From the NCBI GenBank assembly GCA_900473175.1, contig UCKM01000015.1, positions 124,001 through 188,000 of the forward strand: a stretch of DNA of 64,000 bases, in the 5' to 3' direction. This DNA is from Hyphomicrobiales bacterium (GTDB lineage Bacteria; Pseudomonadota; Alphaproteobacteria; Rhizobiales; Rhizobiaceae). Positions 53,248 to 61,375 of this stretch are shown piece by piece. A program made the position numbers and the translations under genes. Position 1 is the first letter of the stretch. Each line of letters begins with the position of its first letter. Below the pieces are notes generated by a model. It made no database searches. It was not told where the DNA came from and worked only from the letters and a program-made list of their open reading frames with translations.

Positions 53248-53293
53248 TTCGCCAGCCATCCCGACCTGGTTACACGATCACGCATTGGTGATG
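53248..53293 (-). promoter_or_regulatory. SigF-type promoter of MXKDX copy 2 with GATCAC dyad
   Basis: Minus-strand GTAACC (53268-53273), 16 bases, CGAA (53248-53251). The dyad GATCAC-gcattg-GTGATG lies at 53276-53293, two bases upstream of the -35. Confidence 0.75.
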
Positions 53294-53349
53294 ATTCCTG
53301 GTGGAATTCGACGCTGGCCATTGACGCGCCGCCAGCTTGGCTTTCATCT

Positions 53350-53374
53350 GTAACCTTTCCGCCGATCCTGCGAA
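53350..53374 (+). promoter_or_regulatory. SigF-type promoter of sigF copy 2
   Basis: GTAACC at 53350-53355 and CGAA at 53371-53374 with a 15-base spacer; the -10 region and downstream bases (CGAATAAGGAATGAATCGG) are identical to those in front of copy 1, whose spacer is 16. Confidence 0.7.
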
Positions 53375-53391
53375 TAAGGAATGAATCGGAA

Positions 53392-53949
53392 GTGCATTCG
53401 GTCGAGGCACGATTGAAGGAGCTGATGCTCGCAAGCCTTGCGGGCGATGCGCGCAGCTATGGCATCCTGCTGAATGATGTCGCGCGGCACCTGCGCCACT
53501 ATTTCCTGCGCAGGCTGGCTGACGCGCACAAGGGCGATGCGGACGATCTTGTTCAGGAGACTCTGATGGCCTTGCATACACGGCGCGCAACCTACGAGAG
53601 CGACAGGCCATTCACTGCCTGGCTACATGCGATCGCCCGTTACAAGCTGATCGACCATTTCCGGCGCAACCGCATCCGGGCGACCGTGCCGCTCGACCAG
53701 GTTGAAGACCTGTTTGCAGCCGATTCAACCGATACTATGGCAGATCGCATGGATGTAGAGCGGCTGCTCCAATCGGCGCCGGAAAAGACCCGCGATCTGA
53801 TCTATCGGACAAGGATCGAGGGCCAATCCATCGCTGAAGTGGCGCAAAGTACTGGCCTCTCCGAAACATCGGTCAAGGTGAGCATTCACAGAGGGATAAA
53901 GGCCATTGCCGCGAAGTTGAGGGGAAGTGCAGCCAATGACGACAAATGA
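53392..53949 (+). CDS. sigF: ECF sigma factor SigF (copy 2)
   Basis: A 185-residue ECF sigma factor, highly similar to copy 1 throughout (region 2 DADDLVQETLMALHTRRATY; region 4 SIAEVAQSTGLSETSVKVSI). The GTG at 53392 gives VHSVEARLKEL like copy 1; the longer frame starting 53218 would run through the promoter and is rejected. It should recognise the same GTAACC promoters as copy 1. Coupled to nrsF copy 2 by a 14-base overlap. Confidence 0.92.
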   Translation: MHSVEARLKELMLASLAGDARSYGILLNDVARHLRHYFLRRLADAHKGDADDLVQETLMALHTRRATYESDRPFTAWLHAIARYKLIDHFRRNRIRATVPLDQVEDLFAADSTDTMADRMDVERLLQSAPEKTRDLIYRTRIEGQSIAEVAQSTGLSETSVKVSIHRGIKAIAAKLRGSAANDDK

Positions 53950-54577
53950 CCTGATTGCACGCCTCACCGGCGAATTGAAACCCGTTTCCCGCACAGCGGT
54001 CATACAACGGGTGGCAACCGGCCTCGGGATCGGTCTTGCGGGATCGACTGTTCTCATGCTCGCATTGCTGGGCCTGCGTCCAGACCTTTCGACCGCAGCC
54101 ACCACGATGCCGTTCTGGGTTAAATTCGCCTATACACTGGCCCTCGCCATCGCCGGCGCGTGGGCGGTCAAGCGCATGGCGCATCCGCTCGGCAGTATCC
54201 GGGTGAACCTGGCCCTTATGGCTGGGGCGATCGCCGTGATCGGTTTCCTCGCATTTGCCCAGCTGGCGATGACCCCACGCGACCAATATATGGACATGAT
54301 AAGGGGCCAAACGATCAAGGTCTGCGCCTTCAATATCGTCATGTTGTCTCTGCCGCTCCTGATCGGTGCGCTCTGGGTGCTGCGCGGACTTGCGCCGACC
54401 CGGCTGACCGTGGCAGGCACCGCGGCGGGGCTTGCCTCAGGCGCAATTTCCGCGTTTGTCTACGCGTTCCACTGCAACGAAAGCACCATGCCCTTCATCG
54501 CCATCTGGTACACGCTGGGTGTGCTCTGCACCGGCCTCATCGGGGCCATCGTCGGGCGGTTTGCCTTGAGGTGGTGA
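53936..54577 (+). CDS. nrsF: NrsF family anti-sigma factor (copy 2)
   Basis: A protein of about 213 residues with six transmembrane helices. The sensing cysteines are kept: Cys130 (IKVCAFNIV) and Cys180 (YAFHCNESTMPF), plus a third at Cys198 (GVLCTGLIG). Same N-terminus (MTTNDLIARLTGELKP) as copy 1. With copy 1 this gives the genome two sigma/anti-sigma pairs whose specificity (which NrsF holds which SigF) cannot be read from the sequence. Confidence 0.9.
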   Translation: MTTNDLIARLTGELKPVSRTAVIQRVATGLGIGLAGSTVLMLALLGLRPDLSTAATTMPFWVKFAYTLALAIAGAWAVKRMAHPLGSIRVNLALMAGAIAVIGFLAFAQLAMTPRDQYMDMIRGQTIKVCAFNIVMLSLPLLIGALWVLRGLAPTRLTVAGTAAGLASGAISAFVYAFHCNESTMPFIAIWYTLGVLCTGLIGAIVGRFALRW

Positions 54578-54612
54578 TCAATCTCTGGTTGGCAGAATGG
54601 ATTGGCAGAACA

Positions 54613-54737
54613 GGTGTGCGTGGTTCGACGGGGCGCACCATGAGGGAGCTGGTTGATTGCGGGAGGTCCGCAACCTCAGAGGATTCCTGCAAAACTCCTA
54701 CTTACCTCATGGTGAGCCCCGTCGAACCACGCACACC
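54613..54737. repeat. MITE-like element with 33-bp inverted repeats
   Basis: Arms at 54613-54645 (GGTGTGCGTGGTTCGACGGG, then CACCATGAGG) and 54705-54737 match over 33 bases with one mismatch; the spacer is 59 bases. No coding capacity. Half-copies (CGAACCACGCAC) recur at 54917 and 63926. Confidence 0.7.
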
Positions 54738-54791
54738 AGAAATGCAGCTTCAGCTTTCGTCAACCGTTCGTGCTCCATGGAGTACCTGCCC

Positions 54792-54855
54792 TTCCGTCAT
54801 TCTCGGGCCTGCTCGTTGCCTTGGGTCCTCGGGTCAAGCCCGAGGATGACGGAGA
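54792..54855. repeat. GC-rich intergenic dyad (CGTCAT...ATGACG)
   Basis: CCGTCATTCTCGGGCCTG faces GGTCAAGCCCGAGGATGACG, a dyad of the 'cgtcatcctcgggcttgacccgagg' type. The right window edge (63980-64000) starts another copy. Confidence 0.6.
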
Positions 54856-54913
54856 GGGAAATGCTCGACGATGATGATGAACCCGATGGCGATGAACCCA
54901 TAGTTTGTCGAAC

Positions 54914-54970
54914 GTCGAACCACGCACAATCAGAAATGCAGCTTCAGCTTTTCATCAGCCACTCATGCTC
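54914..54970. repeat. direct repeat including the iolB 3' end
   Basis: The block CGAACCACGCACA...CAGAAATGCAGCTTCAGC here overlaps the iolB stop; a close copy sits at 54721-54775, where the shadow of the iolB C-terminus reads EHERLTKAE against EHEWLMKS in the intact gene. It suggests a local duplication through the end of iolB. Confidence 0.55.
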
Positions 54971-55741
54971 GACAGCATTATGGAATTTCCAGGTGCGCTT
55001 GGGCCCAGCCATCACATTGAGATAGTAGAGATCGTAGCCATGGCAGGCGGCGCAGGGATGGTAGCCCTTTGGCACCATCACCACATCGCCGTCTTCGATC
55101 GCCATTGCCTCGTCGAGCGAGCGGTCATCGGTGTAGACGCGCTGAAAGCCGAAACCCTGCGGCGGGTTGAAGCGATGGTAATAGGTCTCCTCCAGATAGG
55201 ATTCGGCCGGCAGGTTGTCCTGATCGTGCTTGTGCGGCGGGTAGCTCGATGTGTGGCCGCCGGGGGTGATCACCTCGACGACGAGGAGTGAATCCGCTGG
55301 CTGGTTTTCGGGCAGGATATTGGTGACGTAACGTGTATTCGTCCCCTTGCCGCGTGTTTCCTGGCCGAGATCATCGGGTGAAATCACCCGCACCGGCAGC
55401 CCGCCATCAAGGCCGGGCGCAGAGCACACGGCGAGTTCAAGCTCCGTCTCGGCCGTGACCGCCCACTGCGAACCCTGCGGCAGATAGACGGACCAGGGCT
55501 TGCCCTCGAATGGCGACATGCGCTGACCCAAAAGACCGAGATCCTCGCCATTGGCCGTAACCCGGCCCTTTCCGGTCACGAAGACGAGGCAGACTTCCTT
55601 GTCCCCGGCGTTCCCGCTTGCCGACTGGCCGTTTTCAAGCTTGTGCAGGTCGAAACCGACATAGGTCCAGCCGGCGTTCTCTGGCGTTACATGGGCGACG
55701 CGGCCCTTGCCTCGCGCAGCCTTCAGCAACAGTTTCGACAT
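54944..55741 (-). CDS. iolB: 5-deoxy-glucuronate isomerase
   Basis: A protein of about 265 residues, two cupin halves. Metal and substrate segments include SSYPPHKHDQDNLPAESYLE, YYHRFNPPQGFGFQRVYTDD and VVMVPKGYHPCAACHGYDLY, matching IolB, which converts 5-deoxy-D-glucuronate to 2-deoxy-5-keto-D-gluconate in inositol breakdown. I start at ATG 55741 (M-S-K-L-L-L) with AAGGAG 8 bases upstream; an in-frame ATG at 55822 lies inside the neighbouring small gene. Last gene of the iol operon. Confidence 0.9.
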   Translation of the reverse strand: MSKLLLKAARGKGRVAHVTPENAGWTYVGFDLHKLENGQSASGNAGDKEVCLVFVTGKGRVTANGEDLGLLGQRMSPFEGKPWSVYLPQGSQWAVTAETELELAVCSAPGLDGGLPVRVISPDDLGQETRGKGTNTRYVTNILPENQPADSLLVVEVITPGGHTSSYPPHKHDQDNLPAESYLEETYYHRFNPPQGFGFQRVYTDDRSLDEAMAIEDGDVVMVPKGYHPCAACHGYDLYYLNVMAGPKRTWKFHNAVEHEWLMKS

Positions 55742-55745
55742 TGTT

Positions 55746-55955
55746 TCACTCCTTGTTTTCAGTATCCGCCGCTTCCGACGCATCATAGATGAGGAAGAAC
55801 TGCCAGATGCCATAACCGGCAAACCCGAGCGCGATCACGCCCCAGAATGGCGTGCCTGTGGCGAACTCGAAGATGGCCCAGGCGAAACAGACGGCCACCA
55901 CGGCAATGCGGCGCCACAGCGGGCGAAACCATGGGTGATTGCTGTCTTTGTTCAT
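55746..55955 (-). CDS. small membrane protein in the iol operon
   Basis: A 69-residue protein with two hydrophobic segments (RIAVVAVCFAWAIFEFATG and FWGVIALGFAGYGIWQFFLI), a positively charged N-terminus and an acidic tail. It lies between iolE and iolB, with its stop 4 bases before the iolB start, so it is translated with the operon. Small proteins of this kind recur in rhizobial inositol operons but their role is not known. Confidence 0.65.
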   Translation of the reverse strand: MNKDSNHPWFRPLWRRIAVVAVCFAWAIFEFATGTPFWGVIALGFAGYGIWQFFLIYDASEAADTENKE

Positions 55956-56012
55956 GTCACACCCATAATTTCTTTTCGTCCTTGCTCGTCAGATCCTGGC
56001 CTTGATGCTCCC

Positions 56013-56930
56013 TCAAGTATTGGGGAATCCCTGTGTCTCGACGGTATAACCCGCCGCAGTCATCACTCGCATCAATTCCTCATAACCGACCTGCGCCATT
56101 TCGAGTGGCGGATTCTTCCTGGGGTCCTGCTCGGCCTCGACTACAAACCAGCCTTGGTAGCCATAATCCGCGAACCTTTGCACGATCGCGCCGAAATCGA
56201 GCGAGCCGTCACCCGGCACAGTAAAGGCGCCGAGGGCAACCGCATCAAGGAACGATTGCCTGGAGCGATCCAACCCGTCGATCACCGGCATGCGAACATC
56301 CTTGACATGGACATGGTTGATCCGCCGGTGATGCTTGTCGATTGCGCGAAGCACGTCGCCTCCAGCGAACGCCAGGTGGCCGGCGTCAAGGAGAAGCGGA
56401 ATACCTTCGCCTGAAAATTTCATGAAGGCATCGAGTTCCGGTTCTGTTTCAACGACGGCCGCCATGTGATGATGGTAGGAGAGCGGCATGCCCTGCTCCG
56501 CGCACCATTCGCCGAATTCGGTGAGTCTGCTGGCGTAAACTTTCATCTCATCGTCGGCAAGCTTCGGCTTGGTGGCAAGCGGCTTTGAACGATCCCCCTG
56601 GATCGAGCGGCCAACCTCGCCATAGACGATGCAAGGCGCGTTGACGGCCTTGAACAGGTCGATCATCGGCTGGATACGGTCCTTGTTCCTGGCCAAATCC
56701 TCATCGACCAGGGTACCCGAGAACCATCCCCCGCACAGCGTCACGTCCGCCTCTTTGAGGATTGGCAGCATGACATCCGGATCATTCGGGAAGCGGCGCC
56801 CCATCTCCATTCCGGTAAAGCCCGCCGAGCGCGACTGCCTGAGGCACTCCTCGAGCGAGACGTCATCGCTCAATTCCGGTAGATCGTCGTTCCACCACGC
56901 GATAGGGGACATACCCAACTTTGCCTTCAC
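56013..56930 (-). CDS. iolE: myo-inosose-2 dehydratase
   Basis: A 305-residue TIM-barrel dehydratase. It reads SPIAWWNDDLPELSDDVSLE, GFTGMEMGRRFPNDPDVML, metal-binding SYHHHMAAVVETEPELDAFM, LLLDAGHLAFAGGDVLRAID and GWFVVEAEQDPRKNPPLEMA. IolE removes water from scyllo-inosose, the second step of inositol breakdown. Start is a GTG at 56930 (V-K-A-K-L) with GGAGTAA upstream; nearby in-frame ATGs are internal. Followed 57 bases downstream by the small membrane protein. Confidence 0.92.
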   Translation of the reverse strand: MKAKLGMSPIAWWNDDLPELSDDVSLEECLRQSRSAGFTGMEMGRRFPNDPDVMLPILKEADVTLCGGWFSGTLVDEDLARNKDRIQPMIDLFKAVNAPCIVYGEVGRSIQGDRSKPLATKPKLADDEMKVYASRLTEFGEWCAEQGMPLSYHHHMAAVVETEPELDAFMKFSGEGIPLLLDAGHLAFAGGDVLRAIDKHHRRINHVHVKDVRMPVIDGLDRSRQSFLDAVALGAFTVPGDGSLDFGAIVQRFADYGYQGWFVVEAEQDPRKNPPLEMAQVGYEELMRVMTAAGYTVETQGFPNT

Positions 56931-56992
56931 GTCATTACTCCAATTGAGCCCATATTTGCTCGTTAGCCATTTGTAGATTGGTGCCCCGGAAC

Positions 56993-58843
56993 CTAGTTCC
57001 CGACCGTCTGTCGCTTGCGCGCTTCCTCATAAGCCTTGCGTTTGGCATTCACCTCGCCGCGCAGGCTTACCTCCGGAACGGCCACATCCCACCAATACCC
57101 GCCTTCTTCAGTCGATACCAACGGATCCGTGTCGATAACGATCACCGTCGTCCGGTCGTTCTGCCGGGCTCGCGAAAGGGCGCTCTCAAGGTCGGCTATG
57201 GACGCAACTTTCTCGGCAATTGCACCAAGGCTTCTCGCGTGCGCCACGAAATCGATATCCGGCAATACCTCGTGCTTCGTGTCCTTCAGCAGGTTGTTGA
57301 AGTTGGCGCCGCCGGTGCCCATCTGCAGCCGGTTGATGCAGCCATAGCCGCGATTGTCGAGGAGCACGATGTTGATCCTGTGACCCAGCATGACCGAAGT
57401 CGCGATCTCCGAGTTCAGCATCAGGTAGGACCCGTCGCCAATCATGACGACGACTTCCTCATCCGGTTTCGCCATCTTGGCGCCGAGCCCGCCGGCAATC
57501 TCATAGCCCATGCAGGAGAAGCCGTATTCAGCGTGATAGGAGCCAGGCGCGCCTGCCTGCCAGAGCTTGTGCATCTCGCCGGGCAAACCGCCGGCCGCAT
57601 GCAGCACAGTCGCCTCGCTGCCCATGGCGCGTTGTACACCGCCAATGACCTGCGCATCGGAAGGCAGCGACGCATTGGTGGGTCCCGTTACCTTTGCCAC
57701 CGCCCGTTGCCATTCGGCCTTGCCCGTCCTGGCGTTCTCGGTCCAGCTGGCGGGCGCGTGGTAACCTTCAAGTCCAGACGCAAGTTCTGTCAGCCCTTCC
57801 CTGGCGTCGGCGACCAGCGGCAACGCACGATGCTTGGTCGCATCGAATGGCTGCACATTAAGACCGATGAAGGTTTTGCCGGCGTTCTGGAACAGCGCCC
57901 ACGAACCTGTGGTGAAATCCTGGAGCCGCGTTCCGACTGCGACGATCACATCGGCTTCTTGCGCAAGCCGGTTGGCGGCGGATGTTCCCGTAACGCCGAC
58001 TGCGGCCATATTGAGCGGATGCCGGTCCGGCAGCGAGGATTTTCCGCCCTGCGTCTCGCACACCGGAATTCCGGCGGCCTCGACAAAGGCCGCAAGTTCG
58101 CGTGATGCCTGCGAATAGATGACGCCACCGCCGGCGATCACCAGCGGCTTTTTTGCCGATCTCAGCGCTTCGATTGCCGCGGCGAGTTCGTCCCGATCCG
58201 GCCTTGGCCGGCGCTGCGCCCAGACGCGCTCATCGAAGAAGCTTTCCGGATAATCATAAGCCTCGGCCTGTACGTCCTGGCAGAGCGCCAGTGTCACCGG
58301 GCCGCATTCGGCGGGATCGGTCAATACGGCCATTGCGCGCGCCAGCGCCGGGATGATCTGTTCCGGGCGGGTAATGCGATCGAAATAGCGCGAGACGGGG
58401 CGAAAGCAATCATTGGCCGACGCCGTGCCATCGCCGAATGACTCCACCTGTTGCAGGACAGGATCGGGGATCCGATTGGCGAAAACATCGCCGGGCAGAA
58501 GCAGAAGCGGCAAACGGTTCACGTGCGCAAGCGCCGCCGCCGTGACCATGTTGGTTGCGCCGGGACCGACCGAGCTTGTGACAGCCATCATGCGGCGGCG
58601 GAAACTTGCCTTGGCAAAGGCGATAGCCGCATGGGCCATGGCTTGCTCGTTATGGGCACGATAAGTCGGAAGCTCTTCCCTCACCTGGTACAAGGCTTCG
58701 CCGATGCCAGCGACATTGCCATGGCCGAAGATGGCCCAGACGCCGGCAAAGATCGGTACCTTTTTGCCGTCCACCATCGTCATCTGGCAGCTGAGGAAGC
58801 GCGTCAGCGCCTGCGCCATCGTGAGGCGTATCGTCCTGGTCAT
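56993..58843 (-). CDS. iolD: 3D-(3,5/4)-trihydroxycyclohexane-1,2-dione hydrolase
   Basis: A 616-residue thiamine-diphosphate enzyme. The pyrophosphate-binding block is GNVAGIGEALYQVREELPTY, the TPP/Mg motif is EVVVMIGDGSYLMLNSEIAT, and VTSSVGPGATNMVTAAALAH belongs to the N-terminal TPP domain. IolD hydrolyses the ring of 3D-trihydroxycyclohexane-1,2-dione, the step between IolE and IolB. Start has GAGGAG. Length and domain order are normal for the family. Confidence 0.92.
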   Translation of the reverse strand: MTRTIRLTMAQALTRFLSCQMTMVDGKKVPIFAGVWAIFGHGNVAGIGEALYQVREELPTYRAHNEQAMAHAAIAFAKASFRRRMMAVTSSVGPGATNMVTAAALAHVNRLPLLLLPGDVFANRIPDPVLQQVESFGDGTASANDCFRPVSRYFDRITRPEQIIPALARAMAVLTDPAECGPVTLALCQDVQAEAYDYPESFFDERVWAQRRPRPDRDELAAAIEALRSAKKPLVIAGGGVIYSQASRELAAFVEAAGIPVCETQGGKSSLPDRHPLNMAAVGVTGTSAANRLAQEADVIVAVGTRLQDFTTGSWALFQNAGKTFIGLNVQPFDATKHRALPLVADAREGLTELASGLEGYHAPASWTENARTGKAEWQRAVAKVTGPTNASLPSDAQVIGGVQRAMGSEATVLHAAGGLPGEMHKLWQAGAPGSYHAEYGFSCMGYEIAGGLGAKMAKPDEEVVVMIGDGSYLMLNSEIATSVMLGHRINIVLLDNRGYGCINRLQMGTGGANFNNLLKDTKHEVLPDIDFVAHARSLGAIAEKVASIADLESALSRARQNDRTTVIVIDTDPLVSTEEGGYWWDVAVPEVSLRGEVNAKRKAYEEARKRQTVGN

Positions 58844-58875
58844 GTCATTCTCCTCCCGGCCGCTTAGCTATCAAC

Positions 58876-60804
58876 CTATGCCGCTTGTCTGTTGCGGCTG
58901 GCAAGCCAGGCCTTGGTCAATTTTTCGAAACGATCGGCCATATCGTCAATTGCAGCCTCATCCGATATCCGCCCCGAGAGCCAGCTCTCCGCAGCGTCCA
59001 TGAACAATGTCCGCCCGACTGCAAACCCCTTGACGATCGGTGCGCCCGCCGTAGCCGCGAAAGCGGCCTCCAGCTCGTCATGCGGCGCCTCCAGCCCGAG
59101 CAACACAACGCCGCGGCACCAGGGATCGTTCTTTTCGACTACGGCCTCGATTTTCTTCCAGGCGGCAGCGGAAGCCTGCGGCTCCAGTTTCCACCAATCC
59201 GGCTTGATGCCGAGCGCATAGAGTTCTTCAAGCGCCTGCGGAATCGTATTGTCGTCGAGCTTGCCATGCTTGCCGGCGATGATCTCGATCAGCAATTCGC
59301 GGCCAACCTTGCGCGCCGCTTCAAACAGGGTGCGCAGCTTTGCCTGCTGCTCCTCCTTTAGCGCCGCTGGATCGTCCGGTCGATAGAAACACAGGCATTT
59401 GATGCAATGATCGACCGGCCATTCGGCCAGTTGCGAGCCGATATCCTGCGAGAACTCGAAGCGCAGCGGGCGCGAGCCGGGCAATTCCACCGGGCGTCCC
59501 AGCCAATCGAAATTGTGGCGGGCAAATTCGAACATCGCCTCCCGACCGAATTTCTCATCGAGCAGCATTCCATATCCGCTGCGGCCACCGGCGACCTTGG
59601 CTGCGGCCTTGACTGCCAGTTCCTTGAAGCCGTGCACCTTCTCCACGTCGGCATTCAGCTTTTTCGCCAGATCTTCCAGTTGCACACGATGATCGATGGC
59701 AAAGGCCATCATCGAGGGGATTTCGTGCCGGCGCGTCGTCGCCCAATGCACGTGGTTGATCGCCTCGTCCTTGCGCAGCGCGTGGTAAGGGCTGCCATGT
59801 TTGAGGAAATATTGCAGTTCTTCGAAGGTCGGGATTTCCGGCGCGCAGAGCAGGCGCGACACGGCGAAGGCGCCGCAGGCATTGGCCCAAGTCGCCGCCG
59901 TTGCCAGCGACTCTCCGCCCAGCCAGCCGCGCAGGAAGCCGGACATGAAGGCATCGCCCGCGCCAAGCACATTGAACACTTCAATCGGGAATCCCTTGCC
60001 GACGATACCATCTTCGAGATTGTCGGAAATTTCCCCCTCATAGACGATGCAGCCCATGGGGCCACGTTTGAGGACAATCGTGCCGCTGGAGAGCGCGCGT
60101 ATCGTCTTCAAGGCGCTCAAGAGATCGGCCTCGCCGGAGGCGATAAGCACCTCCTCCTCCGTCCCAACGATAAGATCGCAATCGGCAAGCACCGTCTTCA
60201 GATGATTGGACACTTTGTCCGAGGCGATATAGCGGCTGTCCCCGGCCGCATGTCCCGCGAGCCCCCAGAGGTTTGGCCGATAGTCGATGTCAAAAACGAC
60301 CTTGCCGCCAGATTCCTTCATCAGCCGGATGGCCTTGTGCTGAGCAGCGTCGGTGTTGGGCTTGGAGAAATGGGTGCCGGTGACGACGACGGCGCGGGCC
60401 GAGCGAATGAATGCAGGATCGACATCGCCCTCTTCAAGCGCCATATCGGCACAATTCTCGCGGTAGAAAATCAGCGGAAAGCTCTTGTCGTTTTCGACCG
60501 AGAGGATCACGAGCGCCGACAGCCGATCCGGATCGGTGATCACACCATCCGTCGCAACACCTTCACGAGCCATCTGCTCGCGGATGAAACGGCCCATCTG
60601 CTCATCGCCGACACGCGACAGGAGCGCCGAGCGCAAGCCCAGCCGGGCTGTTCCGACCGCAATATTGGCAGGGCATCCACCCACCGATTTGGCAAAGGAG
60701 GTGATGTCTTCGAGGCGCGAACCGATTTGCTGGCCGTAAAGGTCCACAGACGAGCGGCCGATCGTAATGACATCAAGCGGTTTGCTTGCATCAGCTCTGT
60801 CCAT
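58876..60804 (-). CDS. iolC: 5-dehydro-2-deoxygluconokinase fused to a DUF2090 domain
   Basis: A 642-residue fusion. Residues 1-330 are a PfkB-family sugar kinase: SVGGCPANIAVGTARLGLRS, ATP/Mg loop VFNVLGAGDAFMSGFLRGWL with catalytic Asp in GAGD. Residues about 340-640 are a DUF2090/class-I-aldolase-like domain (FEFARHNFDWLGRPVELPGS, ITHGKLDD-type IIAGKHGKLDDNTIPQALEE). IolC phosphorylates 2-deoxy-5-keto-gluconate; the fused domain is thought to assist the next, aldolase-like step, so one protein covers two late reactions. This fusion is typical of Rhizobiales. Start has GAGGACTGAC. First gene of the operon. Confidence 0.92.
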   Translation of the reverse strand: MDRADASKPLDVITIGRSSVDLYGQQIGSRLEDITSFAKSVGGCPANIAVGTARLGLRSALLSRVGDEQMGRFIREQMAREGVATDGVITDPDRLSALVILSVENDKSFPLIFYRENCADMALEEGDVDPAFIRSARAVVVTGTHFSKPNTDAAQHKAIRLMKESGGKVVFDIDYRPNLWGLAGHAAGDSRYIASDKVSNHLKTVLADCDLIVGTEEEVLIASGEADLLSALKTIRALSSGTIVLKRGPMGCIVYEGEISDNLEDGIVGKGFPIEVFNVLGAGDAFMSGFLRGWLGGESLATAATWANACGAFAVSRLLCAPEIPTFEELQYFLKHGSPYHALRKDEAINHVHWATTRRHEIPSMMAFAIDHRVQLEDLAKKLNADVEKVHGFKELAVKAAAKVAGGRSGYGMLLDEKFGREAMFEFARHNFDWLGRPVELPGSRPLRFEFSQDIGSQLAEWPVDHCIKCLCFYRPDDPAALKEEQQAKLRTLFEAARKVGRELLIEIIAGKHGKLDDNTIPQALEELYALGIKPDWWKLEPQASAAAWKKIEAVVEKNDPWCRGVVLLGLEAPHDELEAAFAATAGAPIVKGFAVGRTLFMDAAESWLSGRISDEAAIDDMADRFEKLTKAWLASRNRQAA

Positions 60805-60863
60805 GTCAGTCCTCCCGGATATGCTGGTGAACCCGGCTAAAGCGCGCTCGGGGTTTTCCCATA

Positions 60864-60899
60864 TGAAATAATAATTCTATCAAATCGTCAATATGGAAT
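60864..60899 (-). promoter_or_regulatory. candidate iol operator (RpiR-type)
   Basis: In front of iolC, on the plus strand, TGAAATAATAATTCTAT and ATGGAAT lie 12 bases apart (60864-60899). A related arrangement, ATTCCAT ... ATAGATTATTTCA, lies in front of the MocA gene at 62724-62754. A shared site for the RpiR regulator encoded between them is a reasonable inference. Confidence 0.35.
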
Positions 60900-61073
60900 G
60901 TCTGTTCTTTTTATATTTCTGTCCTTGGGGTCACCCGGCTCGCCAGAGTCATTTCTCCAATCGCCGCGAACAATGGTAGACCCTGGACGTTCGGGCCGCA
61001 ATTCCACGCACAACAGCGTCGTTGCCTTAGCCGATAGTCCAATTACCCCGGCCGCGAACATACTATAGCGTTG

Positions 61074-61126
61074 TTCGCACAATTTTGTACGGAATTGTAT
61101 TTGCAACTCGTACATTTCTGTGCGAA
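61074..61126 (+). promoter_or_regulatory. nested dyad operator before hicAB
   Basis: Two concentric inverted repeats share one centre: TTCGCACA (61074-61081) with TGTGCGAA (61119-61126), and TGTACG (61086-61091) with CGTACA (61109-61114). The spacers between outer and inner arms are both exactly 4 bases. Position fits HicB autorepression. Confidence 0.65.
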
Positions 61127-61149
61127 ACTTGTGAACATGCAGGTTGTGA

Positions 61150-61344
61150 ATGAAGCGCGACCAATTGCTTAGGGAACTTCGGAAAATCGCCAAGGAACAA
61201 GGCAGGACATTCGAGTTTTTTACGGATAGCGGCAAGGGATCGCATATCCGGGTGAAACTCGGGGACAAGAAAACAACCATCAAGGATGGCGAAATGAACC
61301 CCGGATATGTGAAATTGATCTTGAAGCAATTGGGCGTTAGCTGA
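61150..61344 (+). CDS. hicA: HicA mRNA interferase toxin
   Basis: A 64-residue double-stranded-RNA-binding-like protein. The catalytic His region reads FFTDSGKGSHIRVKLGDKKT; the C-terminus (GEMNPGYVKLILKQLGV) matches HicA. HicA cleaves mRNA to slow growth. It precedes hicB by 31 bases; toxin-first order is usual for hicAB. Confidence 0.85.
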   Translation: MKRDQLLRELRKIAKEQGRTFEFFTDSGKGSHIRVKLGDKKTTIKDGEMNPGYVKLILKQLGVS

Positions 61345-61375
61345 CCCGTCGCATGTGATGCACAAGGAGTTGCAT

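Noticed and set aside
53218-53391. long N-terminal extension of sigF copy 2
   Set aside because: It would run through the SigF promoter; the GTG at 53392 matches copy 1.
56978-58105. 375-residue plus-strand ORF
   Set aside because: Antisense to iolD.
59407-60840. 477-residue plus-strand ORF
   Set aside because: Antisense to iolC, whose motifs are intact.
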